Origin: Silene conica
Lineage: Eukaryota > Streptophyta > Magnoliopsida > Caryophyllales > Caryophyllaceae
Direction: 5' to 3'
Assembly (NCBI GenBank): GCA_029255685.2
Contig: CM055312.2
Location: 3,930,649 to 3,994,648, forward strand
DNA: 64,000 bases
Part shown: piece by piece, positions 11,038-23,200 of the stretch
How the letters are laid out: every line of letters starts with the position of its first letter
Numbering within the stretch: the first letter of the stretch is position 1
Notes under the pieces: model-generated
What the model was told of the DNA's origin: nothing
Database searches by the model: none
Seen by the model: only the letters and a program-made list of their open reading frames with translations
Program-made: the position numbers and the translations under genes

Positions 11038-11042
11038 GCAGG

Positions 11043-12148
11043 GGATTCCGTGATCTAACGTTACGATATTGTTAGAGGATATGAATCATATGATCATATA
11101 TTGGGGTCAATCATCACTTTTAAGGTTTTAGTTAAAATGATTCATTAGTATGGTATATATCAGATGCATTATGACTAAAAGGTCTACATCCACACTTCAA
11201 GCCTAATGAACATATGTATAAGGAGTGTGTTAGAATATAGAGTCGATTTTGGCACTATAACCACCAGATTAACCTTTTTATTGAGATGTTTTGTTGACAA
11301 ATACATACATTCGTCCTAACGTAGTTGTTAGGGTGCAACTCATGTCCCACATCGGTAGTTTAAAAGTGAAATATTATTTTTATAGGTGTTTCGAAAATAT
11401 AATAGTACGCGACCTTTTGTGAATGATCCCAAGAGTAAATCCGTGAGATTAGTTTGGCCCAAAGCTGGCAATATCGTACTATTATGGACAGTTAACACCG
11501 ACACTGAAGCCCAACACGAGATATTCACGCTTCCGCACAACACTAGTCATACATTCAAGTTCCCTTCTTTCATCTCTCCAACTCTCCTTATGTCAAAAAT
11601 AAAAGTAAATAAATAACCGAATCATATACTCGGTATGTAGTATTTTCTCAACCTAATTAGAGTGTTCATGAAATAGCATATAATAAATTATGAACCGGTC
11701 TTACCCTTTTGAACAAGAAGTTGATTAATACAAAAAAAACACAGTAATTAAAAATTGATTCAACGAGACCTTATTATATTAATGATAAACAAAACAACTT
11801 TAATAATGTAATTAGGTTAGTTGGGGATGTGGATTCTTTGTGTGCGCATGTGCATGTTGGAAAGAACGGGAGAATTTTGTGTACATGGTGGGTTACCCTT
11901 AATATGTATCTTAATCATTGCACTCGTGGTTTATATTCCTTTTTTAACAAAAATTAGTCATATAATTATATATATATACATAGATATAGATATAGGATCC
12001 CTTCAATACTTGGCTACCATTAAAGTAAGATTTCATTTTCATTATTTATTTATTTCATTGATTGATTTATTAAGCCAGGGATAGATTAGAACGAATTAAA
12101 TTACAAGGTGGGTTACGCGGATTAGTATAATCTAACAATTACGTATTA
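11043..12148. other. Intergenic with an old repeat at about 11335-11540
   Basis: Around 11343 TGTCCCACATCGGTAG and around 11455 GGCCCAAAGCTGGCAATATC resemble phrases common in plant LTR-type repeats. I take this as a decayed repeat, not a gene; the overlapping short frames are not supported. Nothing else is recognised. Confidence 0.4.
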
Positions 12149-12241
12149 CTTCCTCCATTTTTATATAATGCACCCATTTTATTAAAATACTACACTCATA
12201 TATTCAACAAATGGGAACATTATATAAAAACGGAGGATAGT
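12149..12241. mobile_element. Stowaway-like MITE
   Basis: About 92 bp. The left arm CTTCCTCCATTTTTATATAA is inverted at the right (TTATATAAAAACGGAGGATA), and the inner parts ACCCATTT/AAATGGGA also pair. The arms and small size fit Stowaway (Tc1/mariner-type) MITEs; TA lies at each edge. Confidence 0.65.
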
Positions 12242-12724
12242 ATTATCTTTGTCTTGATACCTAGTTATCTATTTATCATTTTTTCATTGAGATTTAGTTG
12301 AAGATAACAATTAATCGGAACAAAAGGAGTTCGACGGAGTAGTTGAGTAGTTGTATGACTATGTATGGTGTATAATAATTAAGTGTGTTAAGAGATTCCA
12401 TGCATGCTTTTCCCTATTCTTTTCCCCCCTTCCAACTTCGTTCCTTCCTTCAAATTTACGTTAAATGATCATATACCAACTTTGTTTTTGTTTTATTTTA
12501 GTTATAAGAATAATAGTTTTTGCTTTAAGATATGTCACGCATGCACAATGGAATTTTGTTGGATTGAGAAGATGATGTATTGTTATTATAGTGGAGATAA
12601 TCAGTGGCGGATCTTGGTTAATATAGCCTGGTTACTGATATTATTAATTATTCTTTTTTGTAGAATTATCTGTTTATGTTTAACTAGGTTTTTTTTTTTT
12701 AAAATCCCCGTAAATAGTAATTTA

Positions 12725-12996
12725 GAGCAATTTCAGTGGTGTAATTTAAGGACCTACTTGCAATTAGTTTAAATTATCTAGCTAGTATCTTACCATTAAC
12801 TAGACTTGATGATATAAATGTAATTATTGAATAAAAATTAAAGTTGAAATATTAATTTGACTTGTGGAACCCATACGAGCTACAAGGTATTGTAGTTCAC
12901 CATTGGACGACTTTATAGCCAGAAAACAAGATTGTTTAAAATGATGAGGTGGAAATTCAAGCTACAAAGGGTTCTGGTTGTCCATTGGAGTTGTTC
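12725..12996. mobile_element. GAGCAACTCC-family MITE, copy 2
   Basis: Starts GAGCAATTTCAGTGG and ends CCATTGGAGTTGTTC. The interior shares TTAAGGACCT.CTTGCAATTA with the copy at 4043-4368. Flanks are TTA and TAA, so the target duplication has diverged. Confidence 0.65.
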
Positions 12997-13077
12997 TAAT
13001 AGTTCAACGTAGAGTAAGGCCTTGTTTTTTTTGGTTTATTTTCAGTTTAACTTTAAGCTAAAGTCAGCTTAGTTTAA

Positions 13078-13414
13078 GGCCCTGTTCTTTTGGACTGAAA
13101 CTTAACTGAACTGAACTGAACTGAACTTATAGGATCTGAACTGAACTGAACTGAACTTATAGGAACTGAACTGAACTTATAGGAACTGAACTTAACTGAA
13201 TTTATAGGAACTGAACTGAACTGAACTTATAGGAACTGAACTGAACTTATAGGAATTGAACTGAACTGAACTGAACTTATAGGAACTGAACTGAACTTAT
13301 AGGTACTGAACTGAACTGAACTTATAGGATCTGAACTGAACTTAACTTATAGGATCTGAACTGAATTTATAAAATCCGAACTTAATTAACTTTATTTTAA
13401 TTTAAGTTAACTAT

Positions 13415-13493
<79 letters not shown>

Positions 13494-13508
13494 GTTGTTA
13501 TTATTGTT

Positions 13509-13597
<89 letters not shown>

Positions 13598-14211
13598 CCA
13601 ATAGATGACAATGATAAAAAAATTAGTCTAAAACATAAGGTAGTTTAAAATATTTTCAACTTTATATATAATGGTTTGTTCATAGTTCATACATTATACT
13701 ACAATTACATTACGATAAAAATAATTCATCATTATCACAATTTTCTCTAACCATTTATTTTCTCTAACCATGGTGATGAAGAAACTGATTAATGGGAGAG
13801 TAACAATAGGTGAGGGTGAGGGCATCATATGATGAGTTGTTTTTTGGCATTAATGAGGATGATAATTTGACATTAATTAGAGAGTAAAAGATGGATAAAT
13901 TATTAATGAGTTGTTTTTTTTATAGATGACGTGTATCGAATAATTAAAGCGAAATGTTTGTATCGGTTGTTAAAAATAATACTCCGTATATAACTTTTCT
14001 TAATTGAGTTTATGTGAACTAAACTTATAGGAACTGAACTGAACTGAACTGAACTTATAGGAACTGAACTGAACTTATAGGAACTGAACTGAACTGAACT
14101 TATAGGATCTGAACTGAACTGAACTTATAGGAACTGAACTGAACTGAACTGAACTTATAGGATCTGAAGTGAACTTAAATTAAGTAACTTGAAGTCTAAA
14201 AGAAGAGGGCC
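13078..14211. mobile_element. Nested PIF/Harbinger-like element with minisatellite arms
   Basis: Begins GGCCCTGTTCTTTTGGACT and ends AGTCTAAAAGAAGAGGGCC, a good terminal inverted repeat. TAA flanks both sides (13075-13077, 14212-14214). Both arms are built of direct CTGAA repeats with regular CTTATAGGA spacers (13094-13380 and about 14025-14170). The centre holds a microsatellite and AT-rich sequence. No transposase is present. Confidence 0.75.
13415..13597. repeat. Trinucleotide microsatellite (TAA/TTA/TTG)n
   Basis: About 180 bp of TAA, then TTA, TTG and again TTA triplets. The apparent open frame of Asn and Tyr runs here is only the repeat read in frame and is not a gene. Confidence 0.95.
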
Positions 14212-15269
14212 TAACTCATCTCTGCACAAATTAACTCTTATTTCAACTATATTCAGTTCAATTCCGTGTCATTCAATTAAGCTAAGCTCCTGTCAGCGGA
14301 AAAACGGGACCTAACAATAGTTTACTAGCTAGAGCTATATGAGTTTTTCCCCCAAAAGTCGGCAGTCACCTAAGTTAATTTCTAAAACTCCGGCCTAGGA
14401 TTAATAGGGGAAGAAAGTTGAGAGTCAATTCAGTTTGAAATCTATGTACCTAAGTATGATTAATTAACTAATTAAGTACACTAATAATAATAATAATAAT
14501 AATATCACTCCAAAAAAGTAGTAATAATAATAATCTACATAGCTAAGCAAGCACCTAGGTAGCTAGCTAGATAACGATTAAGCTCTTATTATAATAATTT
14601 ACTACTTCGTTAGTTAGTGAAGTATAAGTCCAGAAGTCCATAACCATTGATTATCCTAATTAGGTTGCTACTAATAATTAATCTATCTAGCTAAGCACCT
14701 AAAATTGTAATTAATTGTGAGATTAATTAATCTACCTATGGCTAGCTAGCTAGGTTTACTTTCTGATTTTCACAACTAACGACCTATATTTAGTCTAAAG
14801 CGCCGATCATGAGATCAACAACCTCATATTTAACTGTCAAAGGCTCCCTTTAGACGGTCATTTCTATCTGACGCGGTTATTTATATTGTGAGACGTGTTA
14901 TTATTTTAATGAACTACTCATTTATTAGTAATAAATGAATAACTTATTATAAAAATGTGAGACCGTTTTATTCTACAGTATAATCTATGATTCACGGCAG
15001 ACGATCAACCAAAACTCTAAAATCCAAATATAAAAACAAAAAAAGTAAATTCATACCTAATACGGAGTATTTAACTAGCAGTTATTTAATGTCTCATTCA
15101 TTTATTTATTTTTTGATTAAAATGTTTTATAAATAATAATAAAAAAGTAAAAAAATGACTAAAACTAAATTATTACCCAAGGAATATTGTACGAGTGTTT
15201 CATCATTTTATATCTATGAATTATAGCTAAGGAAATTTGATATGAAATTATCTCAATAAAATATTTAAT

Positions 15270-15322
<53 letters not shown>
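15270..15322. repeat. (TAA)n microsatellite
   Basis: About seventeen consecutive TAA units. Confidence 0.95.
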
Positions 15323-15323
<1 letters not shown>

Positions 15324-15831
15324 TTTATATTTTATCTCAATCGTTTGTTTACATTTTCTGCTCTTACAAAAATATATTTTAGTAATTAAAAACAAATAAA
15401 TGAACGAGACTGAAGAAAAGGTATATATAACTTTAAAACGAGTAACTAACAGTATCTTTGTTGTTCTACAAAATGAACGTTAAAAAAACTTAATTCCTTA
15501 AGTTTTAATTGGGTATTTGTAGAAGTGTTTCCCGTTGGTTAATCATCATGTAGTTGATGAGCGTGCCTTAATTAGAAAGATTAAAGCTATATATTATCCT
15601 TACTACCCCATCACCAATCCATGTCACGCCACTATATAGAAATACCTTCGTGTATCTTTCACCAAGCCTATTGCTTCATGTCTGTCTCTTCTATGTCTAG
15701 CTAAACATACTAGCTCAATAATCAAATAGGATGTTGTTAGGATATAAGTCAGAGATATCGACATTTTATAACTGTACCTGACACAACTTGTATTATTTAA
15801 GACGTTTACTTCTAGTTCAATTCAACTTATT

Positions 15832-15866
15832 TAGGTTTAGGGTTTAGCGTTAGGGTTAGGATTATG
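15832..15866. repeat. Short telomere-like repeat
   Basis: Contains AGGTTTAGGGTTTAGCG and GTTAGGGTTAGG. This is a brief, degenerate interstitial match to the plant telomere unit TTTAGGG. Confidence 0.45.
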
Positions 15867-17379
15867 AATAATATGAATGGTGCATGTCTTGATACGGATT
15901 TGGATCGAACTCGAACCACATGCGTGTCTAAGGAAACAATATGATAGGAGATTATTATGAGTTATGAGTCTAGCTAGGACTAGGGGTGGTACAAGTGGTG
16001 TCTCATCTTTGGGACATAAGAAAATAAGTGGCACGCAAAGTTAACGCATGTCTAACCAAATGCTCTCATAATTTTACGTGCACTTTCTAAATTTGTATCG
16101 TACTGATTTGATGCGACTCCACAAACATACATTCATGCATAAATCATAATCCACCATAATATGTATGTGATCACATATTATTCTTCCTTTGAAATAATTT
16201 GTATTATTTTTGTGGTTTAAAATTGAGTATAATATTCTTATTATTTGACTTAATATAAGGTCTAAAAATAATACCCACTTGAAGTTATTAAGTTAGGTAC
16301 CAAACCACCCAAAATAATTGGGAAAATATTAAGTAGATGATAATAATAATGAGTTGTATTCTTCATGCCTTTCATCATTTTCTTCTCCTTAAGGTCCCTT
16401 GTAAATAGAAAATATCCTTTAATTTGAAGGATTGACCTAGCTAGGTAGGTCGAATTACACCTTATCATAACATTCATTTGCTATTGAGAGCCTATAGCCA
16501 CCATTGCATAAAAAGAAAAAATAACAACGCGTACTGTGTTTTATAAAAGTTTGTTTTTCAAAATTATCAATTTAGCTAAATATATTTACTAAAATCGTCA
16601 TTTGAATTTGTTTCTAACAAAAAGATGTTTTCATGAAAATAAACGGTAGAACAATGGCAAATCTAGGATATTTGAAATGAGTGTGATTAATAAAAATTTA
16701 TAACATGAAAAAACGCCAAAATATAATCACTGGATTAATCTAATCTCGTCCCTAACATTTTTTAGGTCCTATGTGATATTTAAAAGATAAGCCATATTAA
16801 AAAAAACTTATATTAATATACAAATACTTGATAAATACACGACACTTGGACTAGTCATTTTGAACGACCTTGGACTAGTCATTTTGACTCGCTCTTCTGA
16901 CTTCTCTCAAATAATGTAGAGAATAACTGAACTACACGACACTCTACAGATATATCGCACTTTGATATTATTATACCGACGGCCGAGTTATAAAATTAGG
17001 TAGGATTTCAAATTACAAGTACATAATATCACAATCATTCCAAGTTATTTTGTTTGAATTAAATAAAATGTTATTATCTGTAAAAAAGCAATAAAAGAGG
17101 GCCTCCGTATGAAAGCTAAGCCCAATTAAAGAAGTAATTAATAGCCCATTATAAATGTGAAAGCAGCCCTGTTTATCATACCATCCTCTCCTTTTGATAT
17201 TGTAAAATCTTGACAATGTGGCCCCCACTTACCCCATGTAGCACGTGATGACACTATGTTTATGGTCCATCTGGCACGTGTTGTTTGTTGTTCAACTAAA
17301 ATTATGACAACGTTGTTCATCCATAACAGAAGATCGACCATATATTTTCTAACCATAAATTGTCATTTATGATGATAAT

Positions 17380-17550
17380 ATTCGTCGCAAGCTTGTGACG
17401 GTTTAAATAAAATTGATTTAGGGACATAAAAACAAAATATCTGTGATTTTTTATGCATTTTTATTTTTATCGTATCCAAACAAGTGGATATATTTAACCC
17501 GCCGCAAGCTTGTAAGAATTGTAACAGATATACCCGTTACAGAGACTCAT
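17380..17550. repeat. GACGGAT-family dispersed repeat
   Basis: ATTCGTCGCAAGCTTGTGAC at the left and CCGCCGCAAGCTTGTAAG with ACAGATATACCCGTTACAGA at the right. It has the same core as the repeats at 70 and 52628. Confidence 0.45.
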
Positions 17551-17785
17551 TGTTTTCCAACTCCCTACTGCCGCCACTTTATCCATTCATTAATTGTATA
17601 ACATTGTTCAATCTTGATGTCTCTTGAATACCTTGTAAATTTCACAAAAACTTTAGAGACGGTCTCTGGATAATGTTAGCGACCTCTTATATATTAAAGA
17701 TAATATTCTATTTTTCTTTTCTTTTTCTACTACGTCTCCCACTAAACTAGCGAAAGACGGTCTTTCATAAGACTTACTGTGTAAA

Positions 17786-18987
17786 TCCTTATACTATAAA
17801 AGCAATAGATTTTTAAGGCTTTCTATTGGCTACTAGAAGTAAGAGAGGGAGGGGCCCATTTTTTAGTCAAAAGAATTAATTAACCTCTCCCCTCAATTTA
17901 ACGTATTTCATAATTAATTTCGTTATTCTGTGTATTTCCTAATTTTAATATTTTTTCAATTGTATTATATACAGTTAAAATTTCAGCAACTTACAAAAAT
18001 TCAATAGTGGTACGGAATATTAAATTTAAATTGCTTTGATTTCATAAATAAAAACACAATAAAAAATATCACAAATTCGGGAAAAAAATGTCCGTAGAAC
18101 ATAAACTTAAAATCATCATAAACAGATTTCTAATACATGAAAAATAAAAAAATCAGGCTGGATAAAAATGAAATTTGAACAATGTAATTAAATTTTTTTA
18201 ATTGCAAACAATAAATATGAACATTATAAACTGAAAAAAATGAAATCGAAACAATCGTATAATAATTTGATCAAGAGTTCTAATAAAAAAATAAAAAAAT
18301 TATACGTTGAATTAATTGAAAAATCATGAACCAATTAAAAATAAGAGAGATCTATACAAAAATAGATCGAAATAAATAGATAAGTTAATGTTTTATCCGA
18401 TGTTAGAATACACATATTTAACCTCATAAATCACAATACACTCTCATCATTCATATCCCTACTTATATACCGATTTAAAATCATACCGAACTAAAGAGTT
18501 TTGTGATTTGTGAGGTTAAATATGCGTACTTTAAGAACTAAAGAGTTTCGTAATTGAATGGTTAAGTTTCATATATTAGACATACATGTGTTAATATTAT
18601 CATTTGTGTACAAACTATCAACAATAAAAAAAGGTGATAGCTTATTTATAATATTGGGTTGATATTTTTTTATAGTCGTAAATAAATTGTTGTATAAAAC
18701 CGTAGTAGACATAAGACTAGCCGAATAACAAATAACTTCAACTAAATTAGTACGAACTTATAAGAAAGTATTTTATTTTGACACCCCAAATTATTGATAA
18801 CTTACATGTTTAAATACGACAATAGTAGTCATAGTATATTGAGTTATATTAAAATATAATTGAAATACAAATAAAGTAAAATTAAATGACATTTTATTTC
18901 CGAGTGACGAACAAAAACAATAAAGAACATAAACGTTTTTCATTTAAAAAATAACCCGTGCATTTTTTTGCACGAGTATAAAACTAG
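17786..18987 (+). mobile_element. Complete non-autonomous Helitron
   Basis: Starts TCCTTATACTATAAAAGCAA after a host A and ends with a hairpin (CCGTGC-loop-GCACGAG at 18955-18976), ATAAAA and CTAG before a host T. A TC start, CTAG end, 3' subterminal hairpin and A/T insertion site are the Helitron signature; no terminal inverted repeats or target duplication are expected. 1202 bp, AT-rich, with no Rep or helicase frame, so it depends on an autonomous partner. Confidence 0.85.
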
Positions 18988-20291
18988 TTTAACCTAAACC
19001 GATATAATTTTTATGGTTATATTCGCATAACTGTACGAGTTAAATACCGCTTTTAGAAATTTATATTTAATTTAGAAACTCATCTTAAAGGTATATATAA
19101 CAAGGTTGAGTAATTTATTACAAAAAAGAATGACATATTTTTTCACAAACGAATTTTACTCTTTTCCATACGTGTTTTATAATTATATCCTTGTCATTTT
19201 TTTTATGCTCATTTAGTTGATTTTTTCCTCTTTTCTCTCATCTACTTTCACCACCAACACCATCTCCGTTCAACTTCTTCAAACAATCTACACATCGGTG
19301 ACATACCTCATCTATTTTTCTTATGCTCATTTAGTTGATTTCAATGAGTAGAGTGTTTTTGTTATTCAAATCATTTTCTTGATTTTGGGCATAAAAGAAA
19401 ATGAATCAACGCTATAACTAGAAAAAAGTATCTATAAAAAAGTCTTAACTAACAATCAAGACAAACGTATCGTGCTAATTATCACAGTTTATGCATACCG
19501 TTTTGATCTTAAAACAGTACTCCGTCTCGGGGGACTTAGGGTTAATAAATAAAAGTATTTTATGTTGGTGTAAGCATGATTTAAGGTTGGTTGTATAGTT
19601 GAGTATATGGTTGGAGGAGACAAGCTTACTGACAAGTAAGAGCAATGCTGCTTCTGTACCACATGCCAAAAATGAAAAAACTAAACTGAGGGAACAGAAT
19701 TTCAAGATCATATTTTGTCAGCAAGGATAAAAAAGATTTAAATAAAGATGATCAAAATACTTCATCACATTCTGTTTCTTTTTTATTTTTTATTCTTTTT
19801 TTGAAAGGAAACATTCTGTTTCTTGGGATCAACAAAAAAGTAAAAGACTCAAATGTTTTTCACTTGTGCTCAAAGCCTCAAAGCTGATTCTTGTGTGCTT
19901 TATTCTCATCAAAGCATAAAGAACAGATAAGCTTCCCTATACTCAAAGGACTCTTGGGCTATTCACTTTTTTTGAGGGGTACTATCGCGCTTTGTTACGG
20001 TTTTCAAGGTTGTGTTTCGCTCCTCTGGACTTGGGCTATACTCACGTTTCTTGGTATCACATTCAAACGGTCTTAAAGGGCGTAGTGGAGAGGATCCAAA
20101 TGACTTTAAACAAAAGGGGACCAGGGAGGACAAAGAAGACGGAGAGTCAGACACCAGAACATTCACTGGATTAGAAATATTGTCATAAAACAGGAGAACT
20201 TAGGAACTTAAAACCTGTACTAAAAGCAGATGCCCACATAAAAACAGTAGATTAGCTTCTCAATAGTAAGTGGCTAGTTAGAATGATTAAT
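18988..20291. other. Intergenic, downstream of the GIP1-like gene
   Basis: AT-rich. The last few hundred bases before 20292 are probably 3' UTR of the minus-strand GIP1-like gene. Short open frames on both strands show no recognisable domain. Confidence 0.5.
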
Positions 20292-23200
20292 CTAAGGCTG
20301 CTGAAAGTCCCGAAGCTGCGCGCCAGTGGTCCAAGCGGCCGACCCGACTCCAACATTGTCAGAGGCAAGATGGGGAGGATACATTCTGGGAAATTGCATT
20401 TGGGACGACTGTGCGATAGCTGTATTGAAAGAAGGATGAGTGATGTTGGGTGGTTGCATATATGCTGAATGAGTTGCCTGACCTTGCATAGTTAAGTATG
20501 GTGCCACTAGCATTCCAGAAAATTGCCTGTGATTCTGGATCCAAACCTCGGATGTCTCGGCCTAAAGTACAGAAAACACGGAAACTTAGAAGAGGGAAGT
20601 AGAAAACCCAATGTGTTGTATCAAGTCGCAAACTCATATATGAACTGTTAACAGAGCAAAACAACCGCGCAGGGATTTTTTACAAGATCAGTTTACGCTA
20701 CCATGAAAATATTTCTTAGATATAACGTAGAAAAGTACTGTAATTTCACGTAGTTAGTGCACAAGATTAACGTACCTGTGAATTCAGAGCATGAAGATTG
20801 TTATCTTTGTAATTGGGCCTGGAAGATTCTTCCATTCCTGCAGCTCCAACGTATTCAGTAGGGGTTGCCAAACCAGCGAATTCTGTTGGACTGCCTGCTG
20901 GAAAAGATTTAATTTGCTGAACTCCATACTTGAGGGCATCTGCAGGAAGATGAGAACCACCTCCAGGCATCATAATGTAGCTGCTTTCACTGGAGAGATG
21001 GCCAAGATGGGGATAACCAGGGATACTAGAATAACCTCCAGGAATGATAGGTGGAACAAACATCGGGGAAAGATATTGATCATACGGCATGATATTAGTG
21101 AAATGCGGTAGTTGCAGTTGGGAGTACATCTGTGGTATCGGTGTCTGCTGCTGCTGCTGCATTGTAGTTACAGAGGTATTTGAAACGCTGTTGCCAGATT
21201 GTAATGATAAGGCCTAGAAAAGGGTGTCCGAAAAACAATGCTCAGTCTCTTGTCAAGCGGTATTACATTAGCTTGTAAAATAAGAGGTTCACTGTTCGTG
21301 TTTTTGTAAAAACAAAAAACTTACGGAAAAGTTAGGCAGTCCATTAGAGTCTGGGAGCTGTTCCGACTTAGAGGTGCCATAGAATGAGCTATTGTGGGAC
21401 GAGTTCATATCAGTGCAGTTTTCAGTATTGCAGCCACCAGCAGAATTGTTGTTGTCGGGCAATAGATTTTCTGTAGATACACCTGAAAGACTGCTAGAGA
21501 CAGAATCTTGAACTTGATCTCCCAAAACATTTACCTGATTGTTGCTGCAAATTGCAAAGTCTTGCATCGTAGTTACAGAGGTATTTGAGTTCATATCAGT
21601 GTAGTTTCCAGTATTGCAGCCACCAACAGAATTGTTGTTGTCGAGTAATGGATTTTCTGTAGGTACACCTGAAAGACTGCTAGAGGCAGAATTTCGAACT
21701 TGATCTCTCAAAACATGTACCTGATTGTTGCTGCAAATTGCAAATTATTGCAAATCAATAATAGATTTTTCAGAAGGTTAATCCATAATGACCTTGCCCT
21801 GATGACAAGAGTTAGAAAGAACTGAAGACATAATGATTTAATTTCTTTCAGAATTGAATCGTCATATGTAACTGAAAACTCTTCATAAAGCAGATAAAAT
21901 TGAAAAGTCGCTGCAGATGCTGTACACTCAAGTCACTTGAACCATTCTTGGTTCGGGATTTTTAGGTTAGTACTTCCAAATCCCAAGTGCGATAGAATCT
22001 TAGAAACACAAAGTAAGGAGAACAGGAAGCTGTTTACAAAACAGACCTTGGAGAAGCGTCCACCGATTCCACACCATCAGCTTCCTCAACAACATCAGCC
22101 CATCTGAATGCAGGCTCTGAAGCATCAGTTTTTTCTGATTCTGAACGAAAACTCCCAAAGATCAACCTACAGCAGTTGTTTTCAGGGGCTCGAATATCAC
22201 GTGGTAAGTCCGGCTTTTGGCTATCATGAATGTTAATTTTTGAGAGCTTATCCACCAACTCACTTGTATCTTTCTCCACATTCTTAGCAGTATCAGGCTG
22301 GTGTGAGTTGGATTTCATAGGTGATCTTATAGCACCAGGACTAGGAAAACGTGGCTTCGGGTTTGCTTTGGGCTTCCATCCTTTACAAGGCACCACAAAA
22401 AACATAATCAAGATCGTCAAACCCATCCATATTGAACATAAAAAATAAAAAAGGAAGCGAGATATCCTTAACGTGCACGGGAAGAACTGTGCTAGTCTAC
22501 AAAACACGCATATAAGAGACTGATTACTGATAATAAATCGTACCATTTTGCTCAGCAGTCTGCTGACGATACTTATAACTGGTGTGATTGTTAAATATGT
22601 TTCTAGCAGAAATGGCCATTACAGATTTCACCGCCAGTCCAGGGTTGTGGTCTCTCTGAGAACCAGCATCACGCCTTGTCTCCCCAACTGCTGCCCGGGA
22701 TCTAGAATCACGGTATGGAAGTTGCACACGATCTGAAGAAGACGCGTAAATACCAACACCTCTGAAAGATGCAGAAGTGTTTCTCCCCAGAAGATTTTTT
22801 CTAGGGTTATAGTTGAAGTTCAGAGCCACTTTAGGCCGAAAGTCATTACCACTGATAGACCTATGAACATTTCTGCTACTCGAGTATCTTTGATTATTTG
22901 ACACCACATGCGAACTGACAAAGGGGCAAAGAACAAGTTCATAAGCAGTTCCAGAAAAAGAAAATCGAAGAACAAAAGACAGTAGCTAAACTTATACACG
23001 CCAAAAAATACCTAGAAACATTATAGATCCTCCTAGCCATGCCTGATAATGGAGCTTGAGTTGAAGACTTTGTTTCTCCGGAAGAACTTTGACCAACTTT
23101 GTTGCCTTGGACGACACCAAACTCTCGGCTGATTCCTGCACATTTTACGATTTCTATTATCCATAATAATCAACAAACCAAGTTCAAACGTGAAAATACA

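Larger units (their letters stand above)
13018..14311 (+). mobile_element. GGCCCTG-family MITE interrupted by a second element
   Basis: The left part (13018-13077) begins GGCCTTGTTTTTTTTGG and the right part (14212-14311) ends GCGGAAAAACGGGACC. TAA flanks both ends (13015-13017, 14312-14314). The two halves resemble the family body (AACTCTTATTTCAACTATAT region and TTCAATTAAGCTAAGCTC). The element at 13078-14211 has inserted inside it. Confidence 0.7.
14315..17785. other. Gene-free region with short repeats
   Basis: No coding sequence with family resemblance. Contents seen: short TAA runs near 14480-14535, a TAA microsatellite at 15270-15322, a telomere-like stretch at 15832-15866, and GACGGAT-family pieces near 17380-17550. 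All short open frames here look like chance. Confidence 0.55.

Noticed and set aside
11386..11616. 76-codon frame downstream of the copia element
   Set aside because: It overlaps an old LTR-like repeat and shows no protein family.
13407..13601. Open frame of poly-Asn and poly-Tyr
   Set aside because: It is the TAA/TTA/TTG microsatellite read in frame.
14025..14170. CTGAAC repeat as a CRISPR-like array
   Set aside because: Units are short direct repeats without unique spacers in plant DNA; it is a minisatellite.
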